Assembly (NCBI GenBank): GCA_036677375.1
Contig: JAVBWO010000019.1
Coordinates: 1 to 64,000, forward strand
Length of the DNA stretch: 64,000 bases
Direction of reading: 5' to 3'
Source: JAVBWO01 sp036677375
Lineage (GTDB): Bacteria > Bacillota > Dehalobacteriia > UBA4068 > UBA4997
In this document: positions 50,310 through 59,189 of the stretch, piece after piece
Position numbering within the stretch: the first letter of the stretch is position 1
How the letters are laid out: every line of letters starts with the position of its first letter
Notes under the pieces: generated by a model
Told to the model about the DNA's origin: nothing
The model's database searches: none
The model's input: the letters and a program-made list of their open reading frames with translations, nothing else
Made by a program: the position numbers and the translations under genes

Positions 50310-51623
50310 TTACTGTACCGGCCGGTCTGGGTCTATCACTTCATCCACATTGAAAAAATGTTCATTGAGATATTCTTGGGCGTGCGTCATGGCATAGCCG
50401 TCGATATTGATGCGGGGCATGATGATGTTGTCCTCGTGCCAGACGGTGTTGGTGGAGCGTTCCACCGGGCAGAAAATATGAAAACCCTCCGCAACGATAT
50501 AACGGTAGCGCGGGTCATTGTTGGTAAAACGCATACCGAAGGGAGAGATGTAAATATCGGTTTCTCCTGTGATAGGCTGAATATACTGTTTCCAGCGCTC
50601 AGTATCGGATATCAGCTGATTTTGCGTAATAGTAAGATTTTTAAAATACTGGTTATGGGTATAGCTGTGGCAGGCAAAAAGCCAGCCATTGTTTTTCAGG
50701 GCATTGGCGGCAGCCTTGGCTTTGAGTATGGCTGCTCTGAGTTCTGCGCCGGAAAGATCGGTAATGCGGTAGCCCAGCGCGCCCTCATAGCCGGTGAGAG
50801 CAATCACGCCCTTGGCGCCTCGGTAGGAAAAATCAGGGTGTTCCGCTACAAAATCATCTAAAATCGGCATCACATCGCCGTCTCTGGTCAGAATGTCGTT
50901 GCCGTCTTTATCGGTTACGACGGTATAGATTCCGCCGTCTTCTCCCGCTTCCACCCTTTTGGCAAACCCGTCCTTTTGCATATAATCGTAGTAATTGACA
51001 TCATCAATTGAAATGATAAGAGGGATCTTGCCGGGCGGTAGGTAGATATCGCGTTTTGTGACTTTGCCCTGGCTGTCCACAGTAATCAGATCGTTCATAT
51101 TGTAAAGAATATAGTTTCTTTGATAAAACTGAGGCAGCATTTTTTTGAACTCATTTACGGTCGTCATCCATAAATTGTAGTTTTGTGCCATAGGATCTCC
51201 GTCAAATGCTTTTGCGGTATCTGCAATCAGACTATGAAAAAAGATATGGTATACCGGACCGTCATATTTGACCAGGGCGGCCTTTGCCGCTTCCAGCCGC
51301 GCGCATTCTGCGGTTATGGTCGGGTCGGAGACATCCGGCCAAGCCTGTAGCAATGCCAGAGCCTCATCGTAGTAGTAAGACTGCCGCAATTTCTCCGCCG
51401 CTTGAAGCAAACTGTCAGTCTGCTTCTGCTGATTTGTCGCCGTTGCCTGGGAAGGGTCAACCTCCGGTTGATTCTGCTGTCCATCTGTGGATGATGCCGG
51501 AGCAAGAGTTACGGTGGCGGAATGAAAAAAGCGTTGGCAAAACGGCATACTTTCTATTGTCGTAAAAAGCAAAGCCAAAAAAAGAATCATCCATATTTTT
51601 CTCAAACCTCTTTTTGTTTTCAT
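50310..51623 (-). CDS. Polysaccharide deacetylase family protein, exported
   Basis: A 437-residue protein with an N-terminal membrane/signal segment (IWMILFLALLFTTIESM), a linker rich in Gln/Thr/Pro, a short helical region and a NodB-like deacetylase domain. The metal-binding pair appears as IISIDDVNYYDYM (first motif Asp-Asp) and FACHSYTHNQYF (HxxxH), and IYISPFGMRF resembles the third motif. The long insert DKDGNDILTRDGDVMPILDD is peculiar to a clostridial subgroup. Likely acts on cell-wall or surface glycans. ATG behind AAGAGGGGATCTT. Confidence 0.85.
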   Translation of the reverse strand: MKTKRGLRKIWMILFLALLFTTIESMPFCQRFFHSATVTLAPASSTDGQQNQPEVDPSQATATNQQKQTDSLLQAAEKLRQSYYYDEALALLQAWPDVSDPTITAECARLEAAKAALVKYDGPVYHIFFHSLIADTAKAFDGDPMAQNYNLWMTTVNEFKKMLPQFYQRNYILYNMNDLITVDSQGKVTKRDIYLPPGKIPLIISIDDVNYYDYMQKDGFAKRVEAGEDGGIYTVVTDKDGNDILTRDGDVMPILDDFVAEHPDFSYRGAKGVIALTGYEGALGYRITDLSGAELRAAILKAKAAANALKNNGWLFACHSYTHNQYFKNLTITQNQLISDTERWKQYIQPITGETDIYISPFGMRFTNNDPRYRYIVAEGFHIFCPVERSTNTVWHEDNIIMPRINIDGYAMTHAQEYLNEHFFNVDEVIDPDRPVQ

Positions 51624-51763
51624 AAGATCCCCTCTTGAATCAAATAATACCCCTCAATCCGATCCCATTGTTTGTTCCGTTTTGCGGATAATAGTTTCTT
51701 ATATTATTAGAATAAAATCGGGTTCCGGAAATAGGAGGATTGAGCGTGGTAATATTTGCATAT

Positions 51764-51914
51764 TAACCCTTTGACGCTGAGCCAAGCAGGGATGTTCCTG
51801 CCAATAATACCCTGCCGACTTGTGGGATAAAAGCCCGTTTCAATATTTCGGGGTCGGAAAGCCTCTGTTTTAGGGGGCCGTGGTAACAATTCCCACAAGG
51901 TTGAAAGGGTTAAA
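51764..51914 (+). ncRNA. Candidate structured RNA, class unknown
   Basis: Within about 150 nt there are nested complementary segments: TTAACCCTTT (51762-51771) with AAAGGGTTAA (51904-51913); CTTGTGGGA (51819-51827) with TCCCACAAG (51891-51899); hairpin GCAGG-GATGTT-CCTGC; hairpin GCCCG...CGGGG; and GCCTCT-GTTTT-AGGGGGC. Together they form a closed multi-branch fold about 50 bp before the start of the CAP gene. It could also be read on the minus strand. I cannot assign it to a known riboswitch class; it may be a cis-regulator or a stand-alone small RNA. Confidence 0.45.
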
Positions 51915-51962
51915 ACCTGATGCTAAAATAGAGCACAAATATTTAGATAGGAGGAATGACCC

Positions 51963-53210
51963 ATGAAAAAAGCAGGAATATCCATACTGATTGCAATCGC
52001 TCTGTTGCTATCCCTAGGTACTTTGGTGGCATTGGGGGCCGACTCGAACGCCCTTGCTTGTACAGGTTCCGGCACCCTGACCAATTGCCAGACCATTGGT
52101 GCTACCCCTTGCATAGGAGCCAACTGCGCAAAATTAAGTAATACCGCTTGTTCCCTATCGGATTGGCTAACCGGACTGATCATAAATTGCCAAACCGGCT
52201 GTCAATCTTCAACAGGAAACACTTGTATCAAAGGAACGGCCCTTGCTGCTAAGCTGAGTGATTGGGCGAAAACAAACGCCGATAGCGTTCAGTGCGTGAA
52301 TACCGGTACGAAAAAGGGGACAAGCTCTGCTCCCTGCGGCAATAGTTCAAGTCCAAGCGCCAATAATGACCCTTCCGGCAACAGCCAATGCAACGACGGT
52401 TCTTGCAGTGGAAGCCAATGCCAAGATGACGACACTTGTGCCGATGATAATTGCAGCAGCAATTGTGCTTTCTGCGGCAGCCAGTGTAATGATGGTTCTA
52501 GCAGCTGCGATCAATGCGATGATGATTGCGTATGCGGCAACTGCAATTACAGTGGCAACTGTCTTACCTGGAACAAGTGGTTCAGCGGTTTCTGCTATAA
52601 CGGTCAATGGTATGGTCATGTTACTTGCTGGAAGGATCAAACGCCCGGCGATGATGAAGATGGCAGTGATGTTACTCCTCCTGATGGCTCAAACGATGAC
52701 TCTGCTGCCGGAGACCAGGATGACGACAACGGTAGCGATACCGGCAATCAGGGTGGCGACAGCGGCACTCCTACCGGTAATCAGGATGGTAACAGCGACA
52801 CCTCGACAACGCCTTCTGCCGACACATCAGTTTCCGCTTTTGCACAGGAAGTTTTCCGTTTAACCAATGCGGAACGTGTCAAAAACGGCTTGTCCGAATT
52901 GACCCAATTCTCCGCGTTGAATCAAGCTGCCGCAGTACGTGGCAAAGAACAGGCGACCCTTTATTCCCATACTCGCCCGGACGGTTCTCAATGCTTCACT
53001 GTTTTGGCTCAGTTCGGTATTTCTTACAGCTCGGCAGGTGAAAATATCGCCATGGGTTACACTACCCCTGAAAGTGTTGTAAACGGTTGGATGAACTCCG
53101 CCGGCCACCGTGCCAATATCCTGAATGCCAACTTTACCAGCCTTGGCGTAGGTTTTTATCAAGGCTCTGATGGCACCATGTATTGGGCTCAAGAGTTCAT
53201 CGGAGAATAG
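51963..53210 (+). CDS. Exported Cys/Asp-rich protein with C-terminal CAP (SCP-like) domain
   Basis: A 415-residue protein with signal peptide (ISILIAIALLLSLGTLVALGA). Residues 30-220 hold 26 cysteines in short spacings (SQCQDDDTCADDNCSSNCAF, SCDQCDDDCVCGNCNYSGNC), then a low-complexity linker rich in Asp, Gly, Asn, Ser and Thr (about 225-285). Residues 290-415 are a CAP domain: NAERVKNGLSELTQFSALNQ, ATLYSHTRPDGSQCF, YSSAGENIAMGYTTPESVV, GWMNSAGHRANILNANFTSL. CAP domains of this bacterial type occur in spore and surface proteins. The Cys-rich part is unlike usual bacterial exoproteins and could bind metal or cross-link. ATG behind TAGGAGGAATGACCC. Confidence 0.88.
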   Translation: MKKAGISILIAIALLLSLGTLVALGADSNALACTGSGTLTNCQTIGATPCIGANCAKLSNTACSLSDWLTGLIINCQTGCQSSTGNTCIKGTALAAKLSDWAKTNADSVQCVNTGTKKGTSSAPCGNSSSPSANNDPSGNSQCNDGSCSGSQCQDDDTCADDNCSSNCAFCGSQCNDGSSSCDQCDDDCVCGNCNYSGNCLTWNKWFSGFCYNGQWYGHVTCWKDQTPGDDEDGSDVTPPDGSNDDSAAGDQDDDNGSDTGNQGGDSGTPTGNQDGNSDTSTTPSADTSVSAFAQEVFRLTNAERVKNGLSELTQFSALNQAAAVRGKEQATLYSHTRPDGSQCFTVLAQFGISYSSAGENIAMGYTTPESVVNGWMNSAGHRANILNANFTSLGVGFYQGSDGTMYWAQEFIGE

Positions 53211-53382
53211 GAAAATACTGTTTTAAAAGCTCATAATAATCCTATTAGAATGATCTTTTAAAATTGTCTTAGTGCGTAGTTTACAATAAACAGACATATA
53301 AAACCATCGGCAGGAGGAAACATCCGGGTTTCTTGAAAAAGATACGACGGCTGAAAAGATTCTCTTGCCTGGCTCCCCAAAC

Positions 53383-53414
53383 AAAAACCACAAGTCATTG
53401 CGCTTGTGGTTTTT
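53383..53414 (+). terminator. Terminator after CAP gene
   Basis: AAAAACCACAAG/CTTGTGGTTTTT with an 8-nt loop, about 170 bp past the stop. The rest of 53211-53663 shows only a TTGACA at 53614-53619 that may be part of the next promoter. Confidence 0.75.
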
Positions 53415-53663
53415 GTTGTCTGTTGACTTGATAACGGGAGGGAGGATGTGTCTTTTGTTTATTGCCAGTAATAATCGATTAGACAGGCGGGCAAGATAGG
53501 ATTGGCCTCTGCGAAGATCAATTCGTATATTTTGCTTAGTCCGTTTGGGAATGATGCATTTTAATCAACACTTAAATATTTCAATAATTCGTGTTTAAAA
53601 TTATATAATATTGTTGACAAATTATGTAAAAAGTATTAAGCTATAGCCAAAGGTGGTTTTGAT

Positions 53664-54329
53664 ATGAAAAGAAGCGTTTACAGCCTGGTATTAATGGATG
53701 ATGTGGTGGAGGCCATTGACCGTCTTGCCTATGCCAAGAATACTAGCCGTTCCAATTTGATTAATCAGCTTTTGGCGGAGCATGTTCGTTTTGTAACGCC
53801 GGAGAAAAGAATGAGAGATATTTTCAGCCAGGTGGAGCGGATGATCTGCGGTGAGGACTGTTTTCAGGTGCAGGTGCAACCTTCTGAGGCCATGCTGGCC
53901 ATTCGAAGCAACCTAAAATATAAGTATAACCCTACCGTCCGCTACAGTGTGGAGCTTTACCGCAATGAAGGACAGAGCGTCGGGGAGCTTAAGGTTTCCT
54001 TCCGAACCCAGAGCAGACAGCTGATTGATGTCTTGACACGTTTTTATCAATTGTGGGTGGCGCTGGAAGAAAAATATATCGGCAGATTTTTCCCCACAGG
54101 GATTCCTTACGGGATCGAGGACGGCCGCTACAGCAGAAAATTGGTACTGCCCCGGGAGGCGGCAGACCATAGCCATGAAGCGCTGGGCGATGCTATTGCC
54201 GGGTATATCCGTATGTTTGACGAAGTGCTGAAGATCTATTTCGCCGGGCTGGACGATTTGCCCCACACTTTTCGGGAAATGGAAAAGGCATATGCCACCT
54301 ACCAGAAAAACAATAGGATCTTTTTATAA
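53664..54329 (+). CDS. Ribbon-helix-helix (CopG-like) DNA-binding protein
   Basis: A 221-residue protein. The first 45 residues (KRSVYSLVLMDDVVEAIDRL, AYAKNTSRSNLINQLLAEHV) are a CopG-type ribbon-helix-helix DNA-binding unit. The remaining 170 residues (FQVQVQPSEAMLAIRSNLKY, KVSFRTQSRQLIDVLTRFYQ, HTFREMEKAYATYQKNNRIF) form an uncharacterised domain seen in clostridial homologues. Its target is not evident; clpB follows 94 bp downstream on the same strand. ATG behind AAAGGTGGTTTTGAT. Confidence 0.8.
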   Translation: MKRSVYSLVLMDDVVEAIDRLAYAKNTSRSNLINQLLAEHVRFVTPEKRMRDIFSQVERMICGEDCFQVQVQPSEAMLAIRSNLKYKYNPTVRYSVELYRNEGQSVGELKVSFRTQSRQLIDVLTRFYQLWVALEEKYIGRFFPTGIPYGIEDGRYSRKLVLPREAADHSHEALGDAIAGYIRMFDEVLKIYFAGLDDLPHTFREMEKAYATYQKNNRIFL

Positions 54330-54423
54330 TTACCTAATTACCGTATTATGAATAAAAAGCCGTAAATCTATGTTGATAGTGGAAAATAAAAAAATTTAAA
54401 TAGATAAAAAAGGAGGGGTTGAC

Positions 54424-57027
54424 ATGAACGCCCAAAAATTTACCCAAAAATCTCTGGAAGCCATTCAGGAAGCACAGAATATTGCCATTGCCAATCAAAA
54501 TCAGCAGATCGAGCAGCAGCATTTGCTTTATGCCCTCCTGAACCAAGAGGGAGGACTCATTCCCCAGCTGTTTAAGAAAATGAATATAGAAGGCAGACCG
54601 GTGGAACTTGCGGCGAAACGGGCCATTGACAGTCTGCCTAAAGTACAGAGCGGAAGCCGGGTGGCCGGTACGGTCTATGTAGCAGCGGATGTGGACAAGG
54701 TCCTGGTGGAAGCGGAAAAGCAAGCTCAACGCATGAAAGACGAGTATGTGTCGGTGGAGCATATTTTCCTGTCCCTTCTTGAAATGCCCAATAACCAGCT
54801 GAAGGGCATCTTTCAGACCTTCGGCATCGAGCGCAATCGTTTTTTGAGCGTGCTGGCCACCGTCCGGGGCAATACAAAAGTTACCTCGGACAGCCCGGAA
54901 TCCACCTATGACGTCTTGGAAAAATACGGACAGGATCTGGTGGAGCTGGCCAAAAACCACAAGCTTGACCCTGTTATCGGCAGAGACAGCGAGATTAGGA
55001 ATGTTATCCGCATCCTTTCCCGGAAAACCAAAAATAACCCAGTCTTGATCGGGGAGCCCGGGGTCGGGAAAACCGCTATTGCCGAGGGCCTGGCGCTCAG
55101 GATCGTTCGGGGCGACGTACCCGACAACTTAAAAGACCGTAAGATTTTTTCCATTGATATGGGAGCTTTGATTGCCGGAGCAAAATTCCGGGGTGAATTC
55201 GAGGAACGCTTAAAGGCTGTACTTTCCGAGATCAAGAAAAGCGAAGGCAGGATCATCCTCTTTATCGATGAGCTTCATACCATTGTAGGCGCCGGCAAAA
55301 CCGAAGGCGCCATGGATGCCGGCAATATCTTAAAGCCTATGCTGGCCAGGGGCGAACTCCACTGTATCGGGGCTACTACTTTAAATGAGTACCGTCAGTA
55401 TATCGAAAAGGACGCCGCCCTGGAACGGCGTTTCCAGCCGGTTTTGGTAACCGAGCCAACAGTGGAGGATACCATATCCATCCTGCGGGGATTGAAAGAG
55501 CGCTATGAGGTATTTCACGGTGTGAAGATCCAAGACCAGGCTCTGATTGCCGCCGCCGTTCTTTCCAACCGTTATATTTCCGACCGTTTCCTGCCGGATA
55601 AGGCCATTGACTTAGTAGACGAAGCCTGCGCCATGATTCGTACCGAAATGGATTCCATGCCTGCCGAATTAGACGAGATCTCAAGAAAGATCATGCAGCA
55701 TGAAATCGAGGAAGCCGCGCTGAAAAAAGAAAGCGACAAGCTTTCTCAAAAGCATTTGTCGGATATTCAAAAAGAGCTGGCGGATATGCGCGCCCAGTTC
55801 AATGAAATGAAAGCGAAATGGGAGAATGAAAAAACCGCCATCGCTAAAGTTCAGGAACTGAGGAAGAATATCGAACAGGTTAACGCCGAGATCGAGAAGG
55901 CGGAACGCAGCTACGACTTAAACAAGGCCGCCGAGCTGAAATACGGCAAACTGCCCGGCCTGGTGACAGAATTGGAAAAAGAAGAAAAAATCGCCGAGGA
56001 ATCCCAGGGCGCCGGTACGCTCTTGCGTGACAAAGTAACGGAAGAAGAGATCGCGCGGATCATCGGCCGCTGGACTGGTATCCCGGTTTCCCGGCTTCTG
56101 GAAAGTGAACGGGAAAAACTCCTGAGCCTGGAAGAGATCTTGCACCGCAGGGTCATAGGTCAGAATGAGGCGGTGCAGAAAGTCACCGAAGCCATCATGC
56201 GTTCCCGGGCCGGTATCCAGGATCCCGGAAGGCCTATCGGTTCCTTCCTCTTCCTGGGGCCTACCGGGGTAGGGAAAACGGAGCTTGCCAAGGCTTTGGC
56301 CCAATGTTTGTTTGACGATGAAAAGAATATTGTCCGTATTGATATGACAGAGTATATGGAAAAGTATTCCGTTTCCCGGCTCATTGGGGCCCCTCCCGGT
56401 TATGTCGGTTATGAAGAAGGGGGGCAGCTGACGGAGGCGGTACGGCGCAAGCCTTATGCGGTATTACTTTTCGACGAGGTGGAGAAGGCGCATCCCGATG
56501 TGTTCAATGTACTTTTGCAAGTTCTGGACGACGGAAGGATCACCGATTCCCAGGGTCGGACGGTGGATTTCAAGAATACCATCATTATTTTAACATCCAA
56601 TCTGGGCTCCAACTATATATTGGAAGGAATCAACGAAAAAGGCGAAATCAGCCTGGAGGCCAAAGAACAGGTGGAAAGCATGCTGAAACACCAGTTCCGC
56701 CCGGAATTCCTGAATCGGTTGGATGAGATCGTATTCTATAAACCTTTGACCAAAGACGAGATTTATTCCATCGTCGGCCTGATGCTTCAGGATCTGCAAA
56801 AACGACTGAAAGATAAACAATTGACCCTCACCGTGACGGGCAGGGCCAAGGATTATATCATCGATCAGGGTTACGATCCGGTATATGGAGCCCGTCCTTT
56901 GAAGCGCTTTATTCAGCGGGGTGTGGAAACCTTGATCGCCAGGATGATCATCAGTCAGGATCTGGCGCCCAACAGTGAGATCTTAGTGGATTATGACGGT
57001 AATCGTCTGGTAGCGCGGGTGGCATAA
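54424..57027 (+). CDS. clpB: ATP-dependent chaperone ClpB
   Basis: An 867-residue AAA+ disaggregase working with DnaK to rescue aggregated proteins. N-domain with FTQKSLEAIQEAQNIAIANQ; first AAA domain with Walker A IGEPGVGKTAIAEGLALRI (about residue 208) and Walker B LFIDELHTIVGAG; a coiled-coil M-domain (about 400-525), which distinguishes ClpB from ClpC; second AAA domain with FLGPTGVGKTELAKALAQCL (about 611) and LLFDEVEKAHPDVF; C-terminal GARPLKRFIQRGVE. Start behind AAGGAGGGGTTGAC. No CIRCE or CtsR box was found upstream. Terminator at 57094-57138. Confidence 0.97.
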   Translation: MNAQKFTQKSLEAIQEAQNIAIANQNQQIEQQHLLYALLNQEGGLIPQLFKKMNIEGRPVELAAKRAIDSLPKVQSGSRVAGTVYVAADVDKVLVEAEKQAQRMKDEYVSVEHIFLSLLEMPNNQLKGIFQTFGIERNRFLSVLATVRGNTKVTSDSPESTYDVLEKYGQDLVELAKNHKLDPVIGRDSEIRNVIRILSRKTKNNPVLIGEPGVGKTAIAEGLALRIVRGDVPDNLKDRKIFSIDMGALIAGAKFRGEFEERLKAVLSEIKKSEGRIILFIDELHTIVGAGKTEGAMDAGNILKPMLARGELHCIGATTLNEYRQYIEKDAALERRFQPVLVTEPTVEDTISILRGLKERYEVFHGVKIQDQALIAAAVLSNRYISDRFLPDKAIDLVDEACAMIRTEMDSMPAELDEISRKIMQHEIEEAALKKESDKLSQKHLSDIQKELADMRAQFNEMKAKWENEKTAIAKVQELRKNIEQVNAEIEKAERSYDLNKAAELKYGKLPGLVTELEKEEKIAEESQGAGTLLRDKVTEEEIARIIGRWTGIPVSRLLESEREKLLSLEEILHRRVIGQNEAVQKVTEAIMRSRAGIQDPGRPIGSFLFLGPTGVGKTELAKALAQCLFDDEKNIVRIDMTEYMEKYSVSRLIGAPPGYVGYEEGGQLTEAVRRKPYAVLLFDEVEKAHPDVFNVLLQVLDDGRITDSQGRTVDFKNTIIILTSNLGSNYILEGINEKGEISLEAKEQVESMLKHQFRPEFLNRLDEIVFYKPLTKDEIYSIVGLMLQDLQKRLKDKQLTLTVTGRAKDYIIDQGYDPVYGARPLKRFIQRGVETLIARMIISQDLAPNSEILVDYDGNRLVARVA

Positions 57028-57093
57028 TATGCTGGACGGACCTATGGGGGACCCAAAATTACCATATATGAAGAATCCGCAAAGAGTTTTGGG

Positions 57094-57138
57094 GCGGCAA
57101 CACGCGTTTTGCAAAGAGACCTGTGTTGCCGCTTTATT
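57094..57138 (+). terminator. Terminator after clpB
   Basis: GCGGCAACAC/GTGTTGCCGC with a long loop, then TTTATTTTTTAT. Confidence 0.75.
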
Positions 57139-57333
57139 TTTTATCTGGCTCAGGCACAGGCGCTGACGTTACCCCTGCGGCTTGGTCGGCTCTTTATAGT
57201 TGTTTTTTAAAAGGATGCGCAAACCTTGCCCCTGCGGAAGAGTATGAGCCGAAAAGAACGGTACAGCCAGGATGCACGGCTGGAAATAAGTGCTTTTATA
57301 TATAATTTTTTTCTCACGGCAGAGAAGAAAGTG

Positions 57334-57362
57334 TTTACAAATGCAAGATTTTGGGATATACT
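57334..57362 (+). promoter_or_regulatory. Promoter of the rimP-nusA-infB operon
   Basis: TTTACA (57334-57339), 17-bp spacer, TATACT (57357-57362). This predicts a leader of about 210 nt before rimP. Confidence 0.75.
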
Positions 57363-57581
57363 ATTCATTGTCATGGAAATGCTTTTCAGTGCATTTCCCT
57401 TTTTTCGGGTATTTCCGGGTGGAGCAAACATCCATCGCTTAATCGCTCTTTTGAAGAGCACAGGTGCATGTTGTGGATGAAGTGGGTGAATCACCCACTT
57501 TTTTATTTGAGATTCTTAATGATTCTGTCAGATCCTCTCTGCTGTTTTACTGTCAAACCGTTCTGACAAGGAGGAAAAATA
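57363..57581 (+). promoter_or_regulatory. rimP-nusA operon leader with internal terminator
   Basis: Between the promoter and rimP lies an intrinsic terminator, AAGTGGGTG/CACCCACTT at 57480-57500 followed by TTTTATTTG. Upstream of it are further self-complementary segments (GGAAATG...CATTTCC; CGCTCTTTTGAAGAGC). Termination here would keep RNA polymerase out of the operon, so an attenuation or NusA feedback mechanism is possible. A 255-bp open frame over this area (57226-57480) looks non-coding. The stretch 57139-57333 has nothing recognisable. Confidence 0.6.
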
Positions 57582-58052
57582 TTGGTAAAAAAAATAAATA
57601 ATTTGACCGCAGTGGTCGCAGCGCTGGCAGAACCCATTATTGCCGGTCTAGACGCTGAATTAGTTGAAGTAGAGTGGCAAAAAGAGGCGGGACAATGGGT
57701 GCTGCGCATCTATATCGACCGGCAAAGCACTGCTGTCGACCATGATCTTTGTGAAAAAGTAAGCAGGGCATTAAGCGATGTCTTAGACGAAACCGATCCC
57801 ATTGAACAGTCCTATGTTTTGGAAGTATCTTCTCCCGGTATCGAACGCCCTTTAAAAAAACCGGCGGATTACAGCCGTTTCGCCGGAGAAGAGGTTTTGG
57901 TAAAGCTATTTGCACCGGTATCAGGCAAAAAAGAATACCAAGGTACGTTATTGGGTATTAACGGCGATTCCGTCATGGTTCGGACCGGAGAAGGTGAAAT
58001 TTCGTTTACACTGTCACAGATTGCCAAAGCTCATCTTGTAGTGGAATTTTAA
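57582..58052 (+). CDS. rimP: Ribosome maturation factor RimP
   Basis: A 156-residue 30S assembly factor. Typical blocks: PIIAGLDAELVEVEWQKEAG, WVLRIYIDRQSTAVDHDLCE, VSRALSDVLDETDPIEQSYV, LEVSSPGIERPLKKPADYSRF. The start is TTG 57582 behind AAGGAGGAAAAATA, giving MVKKINNLTA. First gene of the transcription/translation operon; nusA starts 25 bp downstream. Confidence 0.94.
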   Translation: MVKKINNLTAVVAALAEPIIAGLDAELVEVEWQKEAGQWVLRIYIDRQSTAVDHDLCEKVSRALSDVLDETDPIEQSYVLEVSSPGIERPLKKPADYSRFAGEEVLVKLFAPVSGKKEYQGTLLGINGDSVMVRTGEGEISFTLSQIAKAHLVVEF

Positions 58053-58077
58053 AATTAATGAGGTGAAATAATCAAAA

Positions 58078-59175
58078 ATGAGTGGTGAATTCATTAATAA
58101 AGAATTGATTCAAGCGCTGAAAGAGCTGGAAAAGGAACGGGGTATCAGTGCGGAAGTGGTTATCGATGCCTTGGAAGCGGCCTTGATTTCAGCTTATAAG
58201 AAAAATTTTGGTTCCTCACAGAATGTGCGAGTGGAAATCAACCGTGAAACTGGAGAGATGCACGTTTATTATCGTAAGACCGTGGTAGAAGAAGTGATCG
58301 ACGAGCGTAGTGAGATTTCTCTTGCCGACGCTAAATTACTGGATCCCGAATTTGAACTGGGCGATATGCTGGAATCGGAGGTAACGCCGCGTTCTTTCGG
58401 ACGGATTGCCGCCCAAACAGCTAAACAAGTAGTAGTGCAGCGCATCCGGGAAGCGGAAAGAAATATCATCTATGATAATTTCGTCAGCCGGGAAGGGGAA
58501 ATGGTGACCGGTCAGGTGGAGCGGGTAGAAGGCAAAAACGTTTTCATCGACTTGGGAAAAGCGGAAGGCCTTTTGGCCGCCAATGAACAGATTCCGCATG
58601 AAACCTATAATCCTGGCGAGCGATATAAATTATATGTAACCGAAGTAAGGAAGACGTCTAAAGGCGCGCAGATCCTTTTGTCCAGAACCCATGCCGTGTT
58701 GCTGCGCCGTCTTTTGGAAATGGAAGTGCCGGAAATCTATGACGGCACAGTAGAGATTAAGGCTTTGGTCCGGGAAGCGGGCTTCCGCTCCAAGGTGGCG
58801 GTTTACAGTAAAAATGAAAACGTGGATTGTGTCGGCGCCTGCGTCGGTTCCAAAGGCATGCGTGTACAGTCTATTGTTAACGAATTAAACGGTGAGAAGA
58901 TTGAAGTGGTAAAATGGAGCGCCGATCCGGCGGAATTCATCGTGAACGCCATGAGCCCGGCTAAGGTAATAGGGGTTGCCATTGAGGAAGAAAACAAGTT
59001 TGCACAGGTGATAGTGCCGGATTCCCAATTATCTCTCGCCATCGGCAAGGAAGGGCAGAATGCCCGTTTGGCAGCGCGTCTCACCAATTGGAAAATCGAT
59101 ATCAAGAGCGAAAGTCAAATGGCGGAAATTCTGGCACAAAAAGGTGCGACGCCTGTTGAGGAAGAAACAGAATAG
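58078..59175 (+). CDS. nusA: Transcription termination/antitermination factor NusA
   Basis: A 365-residue NusA of the short type without the C-terminal acidic repeats of enterobacteria. N-domain (MSGEFINKELIQALKELEKE, VVIDALEAALISAYKKNFG), S1 domain (about 133-200: VTGQVERVEGKNVFIDLGKAEG), and two KH domains (about 230-345: CVGACVGSKGMRVQSIVNEL, LSLAIGKEGQNARLAARLTN). It controls pausing and termination and often its own operon. RBS GAGGTGAAATAATCAAAA. Confidence 0.97.
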   Translation: MSGEFINKELIQALKELEKERGISAEVVIDALEAALISAYKKNFGSSQNVRVEINRETGEMHVYYRKTVVEEVIDERSEISLADAKLLDPEFELGDMLESEVTPRSFGRIAAQTAKQVVVQRIREAERNIIYDNFVSREGEMVTGQVERVEGKNVFIDLGKAEGLLAANEQIPHETYNPGERYKLYVTEVRKTSKGAQILLSRTHAVLLRRLLEMEVPEIYDGTVEIKALVREAGFRSKVAVYSKNENVDCVGACVGSKGMRVQSIVNELNGEKIEVVKWSADPAEFIVNAMSPAKVIGVAIEEENKFAQVIVPDSQLSLAIGKEGQNARLAARLTNWKIDIKSESQMAEILAQKGATPVEEETE

Positions 59176-59189
59176 GCGAGGTGACAAAG

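Noticed and set aside
51707..51898. 63-codon minus-strand frame in the folded RNA region
   Set aside because: It coincides with nested inverted complements that explain the sequence better as RNA, lacks a good ribosome site, and resembles no protein.
51820..51900. Cyclic-di-GMP (GEMM-I) riboswitch
   Set aside because: GGGATAAAAGCC and TCGGAAAGCC superficially resemble GEMM junctions, but the GNRA tetraloop, its receptor helix and the ACGCAAAGCC core are not present.
57226..57480. 84-codon open frame MSRKERYSQDARL... in the rimP leader
   Set aside because: It has no ribosome site, runs through the operon promoter and towards the leader terminator, and shows no family pattern.
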